A stretch of DNA of 64,000 nt from Pseudomonas sp. BGr12. GTDB taxonomy: Bacteria > Pseudomonadota > Gammaproteobacteria > Pseudomonadales > Pseudomonadaceae. Positions 1 to 8,872 of the stretch are shown here, one piece after another. Location of the stretch: contig NZ_JALRNF010000022.1 in NCBI RefSeq assembly GCF_030272895.1, forward strand, positions 29,709-93,708, read 5' to 3'. The translations under genes were made by a program, and so were the position numbers. The notes under the pieces were generated by a model. It was not told the origin of the DNA, did not search any database, and worked only from the letters and a program-made list of their open reading frames with translations. Within the stretch, counting starts at the first letter, position 1. Every line of letters begins with the position of its first letter.

Positions 1-1005
1 AAAGGCCAGGGCGTGGGCGCAGACGGCATCACCCAGGGCGATACCCGCCGCCGTCGCCAGGGCCAGGGCCTGCTGGCTGGTGTTGGCCGCGCGGATCGCC
101 GTTTGCAGATTGCTGTCGGCACCGATGGCTGCCGCCCACTCGGCCAGTTGCGGCAGGTCGATGCTGGAGTGGCGACTGTGCAGGTCCATGTGCCCGGCAG
201 CGAGCTTGCTGATCTTGCCGAAGCCACCGCACAGGCTGAGTTTTTCCACCGGTACCTTGCGCAGGTGCTTGAGCACCGCACCGACAAAGTCGCCCATCTC
301 GATCAGGGCGATTTCCGGCAGGTTGTACACCCGGCGCATGGTGTCTTCGCTGGCGTTGCCGGTGCAGGCGGCGATGTGCTGGTAGCCGTTGGTCTTCGCC
401 ACGTCGATGCCCTGGTGGATCGAGGCGATGTAGGCCGAACAAGAGAAGGGCCGGACGATGCCGCTGGTGCCGAGAATCGACAGGCCGCCGAGGATGCCCA
501 GGCGCGGGTTCATGGTTTTCAGCGCGAGCTGCTCGCCGTCCTGCACATTCACCGTGACTTCGAAGCCACCGGCATAGGCGCATTCATCGGCCAGTTGCTG
601 CAGGTGCTCGGTCATCATCTTGCGTGGCACCGGGTTGATCGCCGGTTCCCCGACGGCCAGCACCAGGCCGGGGCGGGTCACGGTGCCCACGCCCTGGCCT
701 GCCCTGAAGCGCACGCCAGGTTCGGCTTGCAGACGCACGCGGCTGTAGAGCAGGGCGCCGTGGGTGACATCCGGGTCATCACCGGCATCCTTGAGGGTGC
801 CGGCTTCGGCACCGTCTTCATGCAGGCGACAGAATTCCAGGCGCATCTGCACCTGCTTGCCCTTGGGCAGGGTGATCTGCACGGCGTCGTTGTGCGCGCC
901 GGTCAGCAACAGGCGCGCCGCGGCCAGGCTGGTGGCGGTGGCGCAGCTGCCGGTGGTCAGGCCGCTGCGCAGGGGGGCGGGTTGTTCCCGGGTTTCGTCA
1001 CGCAT
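1..1005 (-). CDS. cbiD: Cobalt-precorrin-5B C1-methyltransferase CbiD, 3' end cut by window edge
   Basis: Reading leftward from an ATG at 1005 gives an open frame of 335 codons that runs off the window without a stop. It begins [20 protein letters not shown]; the [13 protein letters not shown] stretch is the typical CbiD start, and further on come [15 protein letters not shown] and a CTGNASED segment, also typical. CbiD methylates C1 of the corrin ring using SAM; in pseudomonads it stands in for CobF of the classical aerobic pathway. The start overlaps the end of cobL by 8 bases, so the two are co-transcribed leftward. The C-terminus, about 30 residues by family length, lies outside the window. 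This gene was found by translating the minus strand by eye, since the opposite strand holds a longer spurious frame. Confidence 0.9.
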   Translation of the reverse strand, partial: MRDETREQPAPLRSGLTTGSCATATSLAAARLLLTGAHNDAVQITLPKGKQVQMRLEFCRLHEDGAEAGTLKDAGDDPDVTHGALLYSRVRLQAEPGVRFRAGQGVGTVTRPGLVLAVGEPAINPVPRKMMTEHLQQLADECAYAGGFEVTVNVQDGEQLALKTMNPRLGILGGLSILGTSGIVRPFSCSAYIASIHQGIDVAKTNGYQHIAACTGNASEDTMRRVYNLPEIALIEMGDFVGAVLKHLRKVPVEKLSLCGGFGKISKLAAGHMDLHSRHSSIDLPQLAEWAAAIGADSNLQTAIRAANTSQQALALATAAGIALGDAVCAHALAF

Positions 1006-2209
1006 CGATGGGCTTGACCGCTTCGAGCAGGGTGATCGGCAAGGCCTGGCGCCAGGTGTCGAATTCGCCCAGGGGCTGGGCCTGGGCGATATGGATGCGG
1101 GTCAGTTCGCCGCCATGTCGCTCACGCCACTCCACCAGGGTCAGTTCGCTTTGCAGGGTCACGGCATTGGCCACCAGGCGGCCCCCCGGGCGCAGTTGCT
1201 CCCAGCACTGCTGCAGCACGCCTTCGCGGGTCACGCCGCCGCCGATGAAGATCGCATCCGGGCGCTCGAGGCCCTCCAGCGCTTGCGGGGCGCGGCCACG
1301 AATCAACTGCAGGCCGGGCACGCCGAGGGCATCGCGGTTGTGTTCGATCAACTGCTGGCGGCCGTCATCGGACTCGATGGCCAGGGCCCGGCAACTGGGG
1401 TGCGCACGCATCCATTCGATGCCGATCGAGCCGCTGCCGGCGCCGACATCCCAGAGCAGTTCGCCCGGCTGCGGTGCCAGGCGGGCGAGGGTAATGGCGC
1501 GCACATCGCGCTTGGTCAGCTGGCCGTCATGGCGGAAGGCGGAATCAGGCAAGCCTGCCAGCGGTGACAGGCGCGGAGCATCGGCCGCTGCCAGGCACTC
1601 GATGGCGACCAGGTTGAGGTCCGCCGTGCGCCCATGGGGCCAGTCTGCGGCGGTGCCGCGCAGGCAGCGTTCGTTCGTGCCCCCCAGGTGCTCGAAGACC
1701 TGCAGGCGGCTCGGGCCGAAGCCACGCTCGTGCAGCAGGGCGGCAATGGCCGCCGGGCTGCTGCCATCGTTGCTCAGCACCAGCAGGCGTACACCGCTGT
1801 ACAGGTGGGCATTGAGGGTGGCCAGCGGGCGGGCCACCACCGACAGCGTCGCCACCTCCTGCAGCGGCCAGCCCAGGCGGGCGGCAGCCAGCGTGCAGGA
1901 GGACGGCATCGGCAGCACGCTCATCTCGTCGGCGTCGAGCTGCCTGGCCAGGCTGGCGCCGACCCCGAAGAACATCGGATCGCCGCTGGCCAGCACGCAC
2001 ACCGGTTCACCGCGCAGTGCCAGCAACGGCGCCAGGGAAAACGGGCTGGGCCACAACAGGCGCTCTGCACCGATGCAGCGCGGCAGCAGATCCAGCTGAC
2101 GCTGGCCGCCAAACACCCGTGAAGCGCCCAGCAGTGCACGCCGGGCATGCTTGCCCAGGCCACTGTAACCGTCTTCACCGATCCCTATTACTGTCAGCCA
2201 GGGCGACAT
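998..2209 (-). CDS. cobL: Precorrin-6B C5,15-methyltransferase (decarboxylating) CobL
   Basis: A 403-residue two-domain enzyme. The N-terminal half is a CbiE-type tetrapyrrole methylase ([13 protein letters not shown] at the start, [12 protein letters not shown] near residue 75). The C-terminal half is a CbiT-type Rossmann methyltransferase with the SAM-binding motif [16 protein letters not shown] around residue 250. The fused enzyme methylates C5 and C15 and decarboxylates the acetate side chain at C12 of the corrin ring. Length matches the CobL family. It faces cobG across about 115 bases, which would hold divergent promoters (a CATAAT at 2272-2277 could be a -10 for cobG). Its end overlaps the cbiD start. 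Confidence 0.95.
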   Translation of the reverse strand: MSPWLTVIGIGEDGYSGLGKHARRALLGASRVFGGQRQLDLLPRCIGAERLLWPSPFSLAPLLALRGEPVCVLASGDPMFFGVGASLARQLDADEMSVLPMPSSCTLAAARLGWPLQEVATLSVVARPLATLNAHLYSGVRLLVLSNDGSSPAAIAALLHERGFGPSRLQVFEHLGGTNERCLRGTAADWPHGRTADLNLVAIECLAAADAPRLSPLAGLPDSAFRHDGQLTKRDVRAITLARLAPQPGELLWDVGAGSGSIGIEWMRAHPSCRALAIESDDGRQQLIEHNRDALGVPGLQLIRGRAPQALEGLERPDAIFIGGGVTREGVLQQCWEQLRPGGRLVANAVTLQSELTLVEWRERHGGELTRIHIAQAQPLGEFDTWRQALPITLLEAVKPIDA

Positions 2210-2326
2210 GCAAATTCCTCAATTCCCGCTAATCCGACCGGCAGGCTTTTCATGCCTTCGGACAAAGCAGGCATAATACCGCGCCTTCTACACTGAAGTG
2301 CCTTTTCACGATTGTCGGGTGACCTT

Positions 2327-3661
2327 TTGAACGCGCCTTCCTCGGCCCGCCAGCCCCACGTTTCGCTTCGTCCCTCGGCCTGTCCGGGGTTGCTGCGTAT
2401 CGTCCAGGCGCTGGACGGTGGCATCTGCCGGATCAAACTGGCCGGCGGCTCGCTCACGGCCGACCAGGCCGATGCAATCGCCACGGCAACCGAACGCTTC
2501 GCTGGCGGCGCCATCGAGGCCACCAATCGCGGCAACCTGCAGATTCGTGGCATCAGCGGTGAGCACAGCGCCCTGATCGAGCCGTTGCTGGCGGCAGGCC
2601 TGGGGCCGCGCGAAGCCGCGGGTGACGATGTACGCAACCTGATGCTCAGCCCGAGCGCCGGGGTTGATCCGCAAATGCTGTTCGACGCCCGGCCACTGGC
2701 CGCGCAGTTGTTGCAGACCCTGGAAACCACACCACGTTTTCATCAGTTGTCGGCCAAGTTCGCCGTGCAGCTGGACGCCGGTGAAGCCCTGGCGATGCTC
2801 GAACACCCCCACGATCTCTGGCTCAGCGCCCTGATGCTCGATGGTGGGCCGTGGCTGGCGTTTGGCCTGGCGGGTTGCCCGGCCACGGACTCGCCCCTCG
2901 GTGCCGTGCCCCTGGCGCAAGGTCACGCGCTGGTCAGCGCGGTGCTCGATCGCTTTCTTGCCCTGGCCAGGCCTGATCAGGCACGCATGCGTCAGTTGCT
3001 CGAGGACTGTTCGCCCGACGTCTTCGTCGCCGGCCTGGACCTGCCGGTCCGGCGCGATCCGCTGATCCTGCAATGGCGTCGCCCCGTTCAACCCTGTTCT
3101 CACCTTGGGCCTTATCCTCAGCGAGAAGCCGGGCTCAGTGCGGTCGGTGCCGCGCCACCCCTGGGACGACTGACTCCAGCCATGCTGCGTGGCGTGGCGC
3201 ACTTGAGCCGCACGCTGGGCGATGGCAGCTTGCGGATGACGCCCTGGCAAAGCCTGCTGCTGCCCAATATTGCCCAGCCGCAGGTAGCGACTGTCACCGC
3301 CGGGCTCGCCCGACTCGGCTTGCTGTGCTCGGCCGCCGAACCGCTGGCGCGCCTGGTGGCCTGCACCGGCTCGGCGGGCTGCGCCAAGGGCCTGGCCGAT
3401 ACCAAGGGCGACGCCGTGCACCTGGCGACCCTGCTGACCTCGGGTGCGCCGGCCAGCGTGCACCTGAGCGGCTGCCCACGTTCCTGCGCCATGGCCCATG
3501 CCGCCCCGGCAACCCTGCTGGCCCGCGCCCCGGGCCGCTATGACCTGTATCTACGCGACGTGCGCGAAAAGGGCTTCGGTGCCCTGCGCGCGCGCGACCT
3601 CACATTGAAAGAAGCCGGCACACTGCTCGATGCCCGCTCACGGAGCCCCCTTGATGATTGA
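2327..3661 (+). CDS. cobG: Precorrin-3B synthase CobG
   Basis: CobG is the oxygen-dependent monooxygenase of the aerobic cobalamin route; it prepares precorrin-3B for ring contraction. The protein (444 residues from the TTG at 2327) has the sulfite/nitrite-reductase fold signature: two ferredoxin-like half domains and, in the C-terminal third, CTGSAGC (C-x5-C) followed about 35 residues later by SGCPRSC (C-x3-C), the classic 4Fe-4S ligands. There is no good ATG. The TTG at 2327 has a weak GGGTGA a few bases upstream, while the other TTG, at 2312, has no ribosome site, so the start is uncertain. The 3' end overlaps cobH by 8 bases. Confidence 0.9.
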   Translation: MNAPSSARQPHVSLRPSACPGLLRIVQALDGGICRIKLAGGSLTADQADAIATATERFAGGAIEATNRGNLQIRGISGEHSALIEPLLAAGLGPREAAGDDVRNLMLSPSAGVDPQMLFDARPLAAQLLQTLETTPRFHQLSAKFAVQLDAGEALAMLEHPHDLWLSALMLDGGPWLAFGLAGCPATDSPLGAVPLAQGHALVSAVLDRFLALARPDQARMRQLLEDCSPDVFVAGLDLPVRRDPLILQWRRPVQPCSHLGPYPQREAGLSAVGAAPPLGRLTPAMLRGVAHLSRTLGDGSLRMTPWQSLLLPNIAQPQVATVTAGLARLGLLCSAAEPLARLVACTGSAGCAKGLADTKGDAVHLATLLTSGAPASVHLSGCPRSCAMAHAAPATLLARAPGRYDLYLRDVREKGFGALRARDLTLKEAGTLLDARSRSPLDD

Positions 3662-4280
3662 TTACATCCGCGATGGTCAGGAGATCTATCGCAATTCCTT
3701 CGCGATCATTCGCGAGGAAGCGCGGCTCGACCGGATTCCTGCCGACCTGGAGAAACTCGCGGTACGGGTGATCCATGCCTGTGGCATGGTCGATGCCATC
3801 GATGGCCTGCAGTTCTCGCCGGGTGCCGGCACGGCCGGGCGTGAGGCCCTGGCCAAGGGCGCGCCGATTCTGTGCGATGCACGGATGGTCGCCGAAGGCA
3901 TCACCCGCGCCCGCCTGCCGGCGGACAACCCGGTGATCTGCACCCTGCGCGACGAGCAGGTGCCGGCGCTCGCCCGTGAGTTGGGCAACACCCGCTCGGC
4001 GGTGGCGCTGGAGCTGTGGCGTCCTTACCTGGAAGGCAGTGTCGTGGTCATCGGCAACGCTCCGACCGCACTGTTCTATCTATTGGAAATGATCGATGCC
4101 GGCGCACCCAAGCCGGCACTGATCCTGGGCTTCCCGGTGGGCTTCGTCGGCGCCGCCGAATCCAAGGCCATGCTCGCCGCCGACAGCCGTGGCGTGCCGT
4201 TCGTGATCATGCAGGGACGCCTGGGCGGTAGCGCCATGGCTGCCGCTGCGGTCAACGCCCTGGCCACGGAGGTCGAATAA
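3654..4280 (+). CDS. cobH: Precorrin-8X methylmutase CobH
   Basis: A 208-residue protein starting [16 protein letters not shown], the usual CobH beginning. CobH moves the methyl group from C11 to C12 to make hydrogenobyrinate. The conserved catalytic histidine is seen in VIHACGMVD (His41). The ATG at 3654 is preferred over one 24 bases upstream because it has GGAG about 9 bases before it and matches the family N-terminus. It overlaps the cobG end by 8 bases, and its TAA shares its last base with the cobI ATG. Confidence 0.95.
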   Translation: MIDYIRDGQEIYRNSFAIIREEARLDRIPADLEKLAVRVIHACGMVDAIDGLQFSPGAGTAGREALAKGAPILCDARMVAEGITRARLPADNPVICTLRDEQVPALARELGNTRSAVALELWRPYLEGSVVVIGNAPTALFYLLEMIDAGAPKPALILGFPVGFVGAAESKAMLAADSRGVPFVIMQGRLGGSAMAAAAVNALATEVE

Positions 4281-5011
4281 TGCAGGCTCGTGGACGTTTG
4301 CTTGGCCTGGGCGTCGGCCCTGGCGATCCTGAACTGATCACGGTCAAGGCGCTGCGCCTGTTGCGCGAGTCGCCGGTGGTTGCCTACTTCGTCGCCAAGG
4401 GCAAGCGCGGCAACGCCTTCGGCATCATCGAAGGCCATCTGCAGGAGGCGCAAACCTTGCTGCCGCTGGTGTACCCGGTAACCACCGAAGCCTTGCCGGC
4501 ACCGCTGTCGTATGAGCAGGTGATCAGCGATTTCTACGACGACGCCAGCCTGGAGGTGGCCGCGCACCTGGATGCCGGACGCGACGTGGCGGTGATCTGC
4601 GAAGGCGATCCGTTCTTCTATGGTTCCTACATGTACCTGCATGACCGCCTTGCCGAGCGCTATGAGGCCCAGGTGATTCCGGGTGTGTGCTCGATGCTCG
4701 GCGGCGCCTCGGTGCTGGGTGCGCCGCTGGTGTATCGCAACCAGAGCCTGTCGGTGCTCTCGGGCGTGCTGCCCCATGACGAACTCAAGCGTCGCCTGGC
4801 CGACGCCGATGCGGCGGTGATCATGAAGCTGGGACGCAACTTCCCCAAGGTCCGCGATGTGCTGGCCGAGCTCGGCCTGGCCGAGCGCGCGTTGTATGTG
4901 GAGCGGGCGACCATGGCCAACCAGAAGATCGTTGCCCTGGATGACGTCGATCCACAGTCTTCGCCGTACTTCTCGCTGATCATCGTTCCGGGTGAAAGGT
5001 GGCAAGGTTGA
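4280..5011 (+). CDS. cobI: Precorrin-2 C20-methyltransferase CobI
   Basis: A 243-residue class III tetrapyrrole methylase. The N-terminus shows [18 protein letters not shown], the middle [14 protein letters not shown], and [11 protein letters not shown] follows, all typical of SAM-dependent CobI/CbiL. The enzyme methylates C20 of precorrin-2. Start and stop overlap both neighbours by one base (TAATG, TGATG), showing tight translational coupling within the cobG-cobH-cobI-cobJ unit. Confidence 0.95.
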   Translation: MQARGRLLGLGVGPGDPELITVKALRLLRESPVVAYFVAKGKRGNAFGIIEGHLQEAQTLLPLVYPVTTEALPAPLSYEQVISDFYDDASLEVAAHLDAGRDVAVICEGDPFFYGSYMYLHDRLAERYEAQVIPGVCSMLGGASVLGAPLVYRNQSLSVLSGVLPHDELKRRLADADAAVIMKLGRNFPKVRDVLAELGLAERALYVERATMANQKIVALDDVDPQSSPYFSLIIVPGERWQG

Positions 5012-6708
5012 TGGCGCGCAAAGCTCCGGCCATCGTCGTTCTCGGAACAGGCAGCCTGGCCACTGCCCGCAAGATCCAGCAGCGCTACCCGGGCGCCCAG
5101 ATCCACGGCCTCGAAGGCCGGGTCGAGGGTGTCGACTGCAGCTACCAGGAGTTCGGCGCCACCCTGCGCCAGCTTTATCAACAGGACACGCCGATCATTG
5201 CCCTGTGCGCGGCCGGCATCGTCATTCGTACCCTGGCCAGCCTGCTGCTGGAGAAGGGTGTCGAGCCGCCGGTACTGGCGGTGGCCGAGGATGGCAGTGC
5301 GGTGGTGCCCCTGCTCGGCGGCCTGGGCGGGGTGAATGTCATGGCCCGGGAGATCGCTGCCGGGCTGGGCGTTGCACCTGCCATTACCACCAGTGGCGAG
5401 CTGCGCTTCGGTACTTGCCTGCTCAATCCACCCAGCGGTTATGTCCTGGCCGACCTGGAGCTGGGCAAGCGCTTCGTCTCCGATCTGCTGGCCGGTGAAC
5501 CGGTGCGCATCGATGGCCAGGCACCCTGGTTGGCCGATGCCCAATTGCCGCAGAGCGAGCAGGCGCAGCTGGCCATTCATGTCGGCTGCGAGGCGCGGGA
5601 TACCTCGGCCAACGAATTGCTGATCTATCCGCGCTGCGTCGTGGTCGCAGTCACTGCCGTTGTGCCGGAACTGGCCACAGCAGTACGTGAGTCATTGCGC
5701 TCGGCGCGGATCGCCGAGCCTGCGCTGGCCTGCCTGGTGGCCAGTGAAGCCTTGATGGCTGAACCTTTATTGCATGCCGCTGCAGCCGAGCTGGGCGTCC
5801 CGGTGCGCTTTGCGCCAGGCACCGAAAGCCCCGGCGCATTGGCTGAGCAGGCGTTGCCGAGGTCGTCAGTGCAAGTGGTTGCCAATGGACTGGCGATCGC
5901 CGTGGCCCAGCAGCCGGTCGATCCTCTGCTGATCGGTCGTGCCCGTGGGCGCCTGGCTGTGATCGGTCTCGGACCTGGGGCCGCCGAGTTCATGGTGCCG
6001 GCAGTCAAGGCCGAGCTGGCCCGGGCCAACGATATCCTCGGCTACGAAACCTACGTGCGCATGGCCGGCCCGTTCCGTGCCGACCAGGTCATGCACTGCA
6101 CCGACAACCGCGAAGAAATGCAGCGCGCCCGCCACGCTTTCGAACTGGCAGTGCAAGGACGATCGGTGGTGGTGGTGTCCTCGGGCGATCCGGGCGTGTT
6201 CGCCATGGCCGCGGCGGTGCTCGAAGCCCTGCACGAGTCGACGGACCCGCAGTGGCATGCGGTCGAGCTGGAAATACTGCCCGGCGTTTCGGCGTCCCTG
6301 GCGACCGCTGCCCAGGCCGGTGCGCCACTGGGTCACGACTTCTGTGTGCTGTCGCTGTCGGACAACCTCAAGCCCTGGTCGATCATCGAGAAGCGTCTGG
6401 ACCTGGCTTGCCAGGCCGACCTGGCGCTGGCGTTCTACAACCCGATCTCGCGCTCGCGCCCCTGGCAACTGGGGCGGGCCCTGGAAATCGTCCGCCAGCA
6501 CCGTAGTGAGAGCACCCCTGTGGTACTCGGCCGCGACATCGGTAGGCCGGGGCAGACCCTGCGAGTGGTCACCCTGGGGCAACTGCTGCCGGAAATGGTC
6601 GACATGCGCACCATGGTCCTGGTCGGCTCCTCGCAGACCTGCGGATTCCCGCGTCCCGATGGCGGGCAGTGGGTCTACACACCGCGCTGGTACCCGGCTA
6701 CGGAGTGA
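5011..6708 (+). CDS. cobJ: CbiG/CobE-CobJ fusion, precorrin-3B C17-methyltransferase
   Basis: A 565-residue fusion. Residues 1-200 resemble the CbiG N-terminal and central regions (IIALCAAGIVIRTLASLL; VPLLGGLGGVNVMAREIA). Residues about 190-310 resemble the CbiG C-terminal/CobE domain (IHVGCEARDTSANEL; VPVRFAPGTESPG). From about 315 to the end is a full CobJ methylase (LAVIGLGPGAAEFMVPA; VVVVSSGDPGVFAMA; LAFYNPISRSRPWQL). CobJ methylates C17 and drives ring contraction. The ATG at 5011 overlaps the cobI stop as TGATG and is chosen over the in-frame GTG at 4999. The CbiG part opens a lactone in the anaerobic route; its role beside CobG is not obvious from sequence. Confidence 0.9.
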   Translation: MARKAPAIVVLGTGSLATARKIQQRYPGAQIHGLEGRVEGVDCSYQEFGATLRQLYQQDTPIIALCAAGIVIRTLASLLLEKGVEPPVLAVAEDGSAVVPLLGGLGGVNVMAREIAAGLGVAPAITTSGELRFGTCLLNPPSGYVLADLELGKRFVSDLLAGEPVRIDGQAPWLADAQLPQSEQAQLAIHVGCEARDTSANELLIYPRCVVVAVTAVVPELATAVRESLRSARIAEPALACLVASEALMAEPLLHAAAAELGVPVRFAPGTESPGALAEQALPRSSVQVVANGLAIAVAQQPVDPLLIGRARGRLAVIGLGPGAAEFMVPAVKAELARANDILGYETYVRMAGPFRADQVMHCTDNREEMQRARHAFELAVQGRSVVVVSSGDPGVFAMAAAVLEALHESTDPQWHAVELEILPGVSASLATAAQAGAPLGHDFCVLSLSDNLKPWSIIEKRLDLACQADLALAFYNPISRSRPWQLGRALEIVRQHRSESTPVVLGRDIGRPGQTLRVVTLGQLLPEMVDMRTMVLVGSSQTCGFPRPDGGQWVYTPRWYPATE

Positions 6709-6749
6709 GCCTGGCAGGGAAAGCCTTCGATGCTGATCCAGGCACCTGC

Positions 6750-6811
6750 CTCGAATAGTGTGAAGCCCCCGGTCGCTGATGACCGGGGTTTCATGAAAAG
6801 GACTATTCGAG
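6750..6811. promoter_or_regulatory. Nested hairpin ending on the start codon of the three-paralog cassette
   Basis: A perfect 10-bp outer inverted repeat (CTCGAATAGT at 6750-6759, ACTATTCGAG at 6802-6811) encloses a second GC-rich stem (CCCCGGTC at 6767-6774, GACCGGGG at 6781-6788, loop GCTGAT) that extends outward through TGAA/TTCA with one bulge. The outer stem ends exactly at the ATG at 6812. The probable ribosome site, AAAAGGA at 6796-6802, lies in the unpaired segment between the stems and touches the outer stem. The inner stem with its T-rich right flank could also end transcription from cobJ. Whether it acts as terminator, translational switch or recombination site is not known. Confidence 0.6.
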
Positions 6812-7501
6812 ATGAACGACACCACCGCCATCCTGAGCACCAATACCGCCGCCGTCATCGAGCAATCGTTGATGGCTTTCGGTGCTGGCATGACCGAGCA
6901 GAGCCGCAGGGATGTGAAGAACGCCTACCAGTTCGCATCACTGGTCGCCAGCAAGCTGTACGACGAAGAAGGCCAGGGCGAAGCCTGGTTCAAGCAGTTC
7001 CTCAAAGTGATGCAGGATTGTGGCTGGGTCACTGCTCGGCACAGCTATGAGCGCGAACATAGCGCGTCACAGACGCTGACGGTCGGTGCCATCGCTGCCA
7101 AGGCCCTGGGGACGGTTGGGACCGCTGTGATGGGTGGCCCGATCGGCATGGCCCTGAACAAACTGACAGGCGATGCCCTGGCCAAGCTGGTGCAGGTCGA
7201 CCAGGCCCAGAAACTGTTCGACCGCAACGTCAAGGGCAAGAAGACCGCCAATATCGGTCTGGCCTCCTGCATTGAAACCTCCGATGGTGAAGTGGTCCTG
7301 GCGATGGGCTGCGTACACAGCGACACCTCGGCCCATGACCTGGACCTGGCTGTCCTGGAGTGGAAGAGCAGCGCTGCGCAGTTCTACACAGGGGCTGCCG
7401 TGCTGTCGTTCAACAAGTCGTTGTTCGAGCGCGTTCGCGCCACTATCGAGAGCAAGCTCGGCGACCGTGCCATCGCCAACGTGCTGGATTACGACATCTG
7501 A
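6812..7501 (+). CDS. Unknown protein, paralog A of a three-gene cassette
   Basis: Not recognised as any known family. 229 residues, no signal peptide. Predicted layout: an alpha-helical N-terminal part (residues about 15-75) carrying W59-F-x2-F-x3-M-x3-G-W72; a Gly/Ala-rich hydrophobic stretch at about 90-116 (VGAIAAKALGTVGTAVMGG) that could enter or lie on a membrane and is absent from its two paralogs; and a C-terminal part rich in beta-type sequence (EVVLAMGCVHSD, LDLAVLEW) ending with FNKSLFERVRATIESKL. The W..GW motif and the FNxxLFxR ending recur in the gene at 8249. It follows the hairpin at 6750-6811 and precedes a second strong hairpin, so it may be made in larger amounts than the next two. 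Confidence 0.75.
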   Translation: MNDTTAILSTNTAAVIEQSLMAFGAGMTEQSRRDVKNAYQFASLVASKLYDEEGQGEAWFKQFLKVMQDCGWVTARHSYEREHSASQTLTVGAIAAKALGTVGTAVMGGPIGMALNKLTGDALAKLVQVDQAQKLFDRNVKGKKTANIGLASCIETSDGEVVLAMGCVHSDTSAHDLDLAVLEWKSSAAQFYTGAAVLSFNKSLFERVRATIESKLGDRAIANVLDYDI

Positions 7502-7505
7502 TCGC

Positions 7506-7535
7506 TCGGGATGGTCCGCGTGCGGGCCATCCCGA
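7506..7535 (+). promoter_or_regulatory. Strong intergenic stem-loop between paralogs A and B
   Basis: A 12-bp stem (TCGGGATGGTCC pairing with GGGCCATCCCGA through one G-T pair) with a 6-base loop lies 4 bases after the stop of paralog A. No T-run follows, so it is unlikely to be a full terminator. A stem in this place more often protects the upstream message from 3' decay or acts as a partial terminator, setting unequal output of A against B and C. Confidence 0.55.
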
Positions 7536-7566
7536 ACGTACCCGCCGATCTGGACGAGGAGGAATC

Positions 7567-8256
7567 ATGGAAACGGATGACTACAGGCTGTGGATGAGCG
7601 GCGGCACCTTGTTGCTGGTCGCAGCTCAAGTGCCGCATGCCCAGCACCAGGCGGTACTCGACTCGCTGCTGTATGCGCAACTGGTAGCCAACAAGGCGCA
7701 AGGCTCACGCTTCGCAAACTATTCGCCATGGTATAGCCGTTACCGCCGGGGACTGTCCGAGCGTGGCTGGATCATGACCCAGCTATTTCGCGAGCGCCAA
7801 TGTACCGACGCGGCTTCTGTGCTGGTGCCGATTCAGCCCCTGAGCCTCTGGTTACAGACGCAACATGAGGCTGCCGGTAGCCTGATCGAGCGCGGTCTGA
7901 ATGGCCTGGCGGGCAATGACGACGCCCTGCAGAACCTGCGCCGCTACACCTTCGAGGGTGACGAGCACGGCACCCGGATTGCACTGGAAATCGGGCTGGT
8001 TCATCCGGGACCGGTGATCACCCTGTGCAGTCTCGGCTTGCAGACTGACGAGCCACTTGCGCAGGCTGCCATCGAACGACCATTGCCCGCCCGGACGCTC
8101 CAGGGGGACGTTGCGGTCAACGGGCTGTCGGCGCAACTGGACAGCGAGCTGTTCGAGCCGCGTCGCGAAGAGCTACGGGCGTTGGTCGCGCGTAAACAGC
8201 AAGAACAGTGCTACCTGCTGGATCTGGGAGCAGTGCCGGGAGCTGAATATGAATAG
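7567..8256 (+). CDS. Unknown protein, paralog B of a three-gene cassette
   Basis: Not recognised. 229 residues, the same length as paralog A. A very strong ribosome site (GAGGAGGA) stands 3 bases before the ATG at 7567. Residues 27-71 carry the cassette signature W55-Y-x2-Y-x3-L-x3-G-W68, preceded by a helix LLYAQLVANK that lines up with FASLVASKLY of paralog A. The C-terminal half has IALEIGLVHPGPVITLCSLG, comparable in position to the beta-rich segment of A, and ends with LDSELFEPRREELRALV, comparable to SLFERVRATIE of A. No signal peptide or membrane segment. It overlaps paralog C by 8 bases, so B and C are translated together. Confidence 0.75.
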   Translation: METDDYRLWMSGGTLLLVAAQVPHAQHQAVLDSLLYAQLVANKAQGSRFANYSPWYSRYRRGLSERGWIMTQLFRERQCTDAASVLVPIQPLSLWLQTQHEAAGSLIERGLNGLAGNDDALQNLRRYTFEGDEHGTRIALEIGLVHPGPVITLCSLGLQTDEPLAQAAIERPLPARTLQGDVAVNGLSAQLDSELFEPRREELRALVARKQQEQCYLLDLGAVPGAEYE

Positions 8257-8872
8257 CCATCAGGCCGCAGTGGTCGGCGCAGGGCTCATGTCGTTCATGC
8301 CCGGTATCAGCGTGGCGCAACGGACGTCGATACAACTGGCGTTGCTGCAGGCTGGACAGGAAACGCGTTTTGTCCATGAGCAGGGGCAGGTTGCGGATTG
8401 GTATGGGTACTTCAAGAACAAGTTGAAGTTCTACGGCTGGGATGCGTTGCCTGCCGAAGAAGTCCATTGGTCAGATAACGACCGTACGCAAATCGTTGAT
8501 AACGCCCTGCGCTCGATTTCGGCCACGGCGGGTAGTCGCTATGCCGCCTCCACCGAGCTGGCCCTGCAAGGGCTCAATGCCAGTGCCAGTGCTTTGCTGC
8601 ATTTTGAGCGGCGAGTGCGGCAGCAGGGCAGCTTTCAGCTGTTGCCTTGTGCGCCGGGCAAGAACGGCTACGTCGACATGGTGCTTTACCACGAAGATCT
8701 GGACCAGACGCAAGTCAGTGCCGGCTTCTTGTTTCACGAGCGCAGGAACCAGCAGGTGCGGGCGGAGCTGGTTCGCTTCAATACGCGGCTGTTCGATCGG
8801 CAGTTTCGCGACAAGGTCGAACGCAGCCTGCAGGCGATTGCCCTGAAGGAAATCATCGCGCTGCAGCTCTAG
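8249..8872 (+). CDS. Unknown protein, paralog C of a three-gene cassette
   Basis: Not recognised. 207 residues starting MNSHQAAVVGAGLMSFMPG. The start is set by the ATG at 8249 with GGGAG upstream; a longer open frame beginning at 8057 lies inside gene B and is discounted. The signature W51-Y-x2-F-x3-L-x3-G-W64 has the same spacing as in A and B. The C-terminal portion (YVDMVLYHEDLDQTQVSAGF, then FNTRLFDRQFRDKVERSL) resembles that of A, including FNxxLFxR. It meets the marC-type gene tail to tail with a 4-base overlap, leaving no room for a separate terminator. Confidence 0.75.
   Translation: MNSHQAAVVGAGLMSFMPGISVAQRTSIQLALLQAGQETRFVHEQGQVADWYGYFKNKLKFYGWDALPAEEVHWSDNDRTQIVDNALRSISATAGSRYAASTELALQGLNASASALLHFERRVRQQGSFQLLPCAPGKNGYVDMVLYHEDLDQTQVSAGFLFHERRNQQVRAELVRFNTRLFDRQFRDKVERSLQAIALKEIIALQL

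Noticed and set aside
2210..2326. Cobalamin riboswitch in front of cobG or cobL
   Set aside because: The spacer is only about 115 bases and no B12-box-like sequence was seen.
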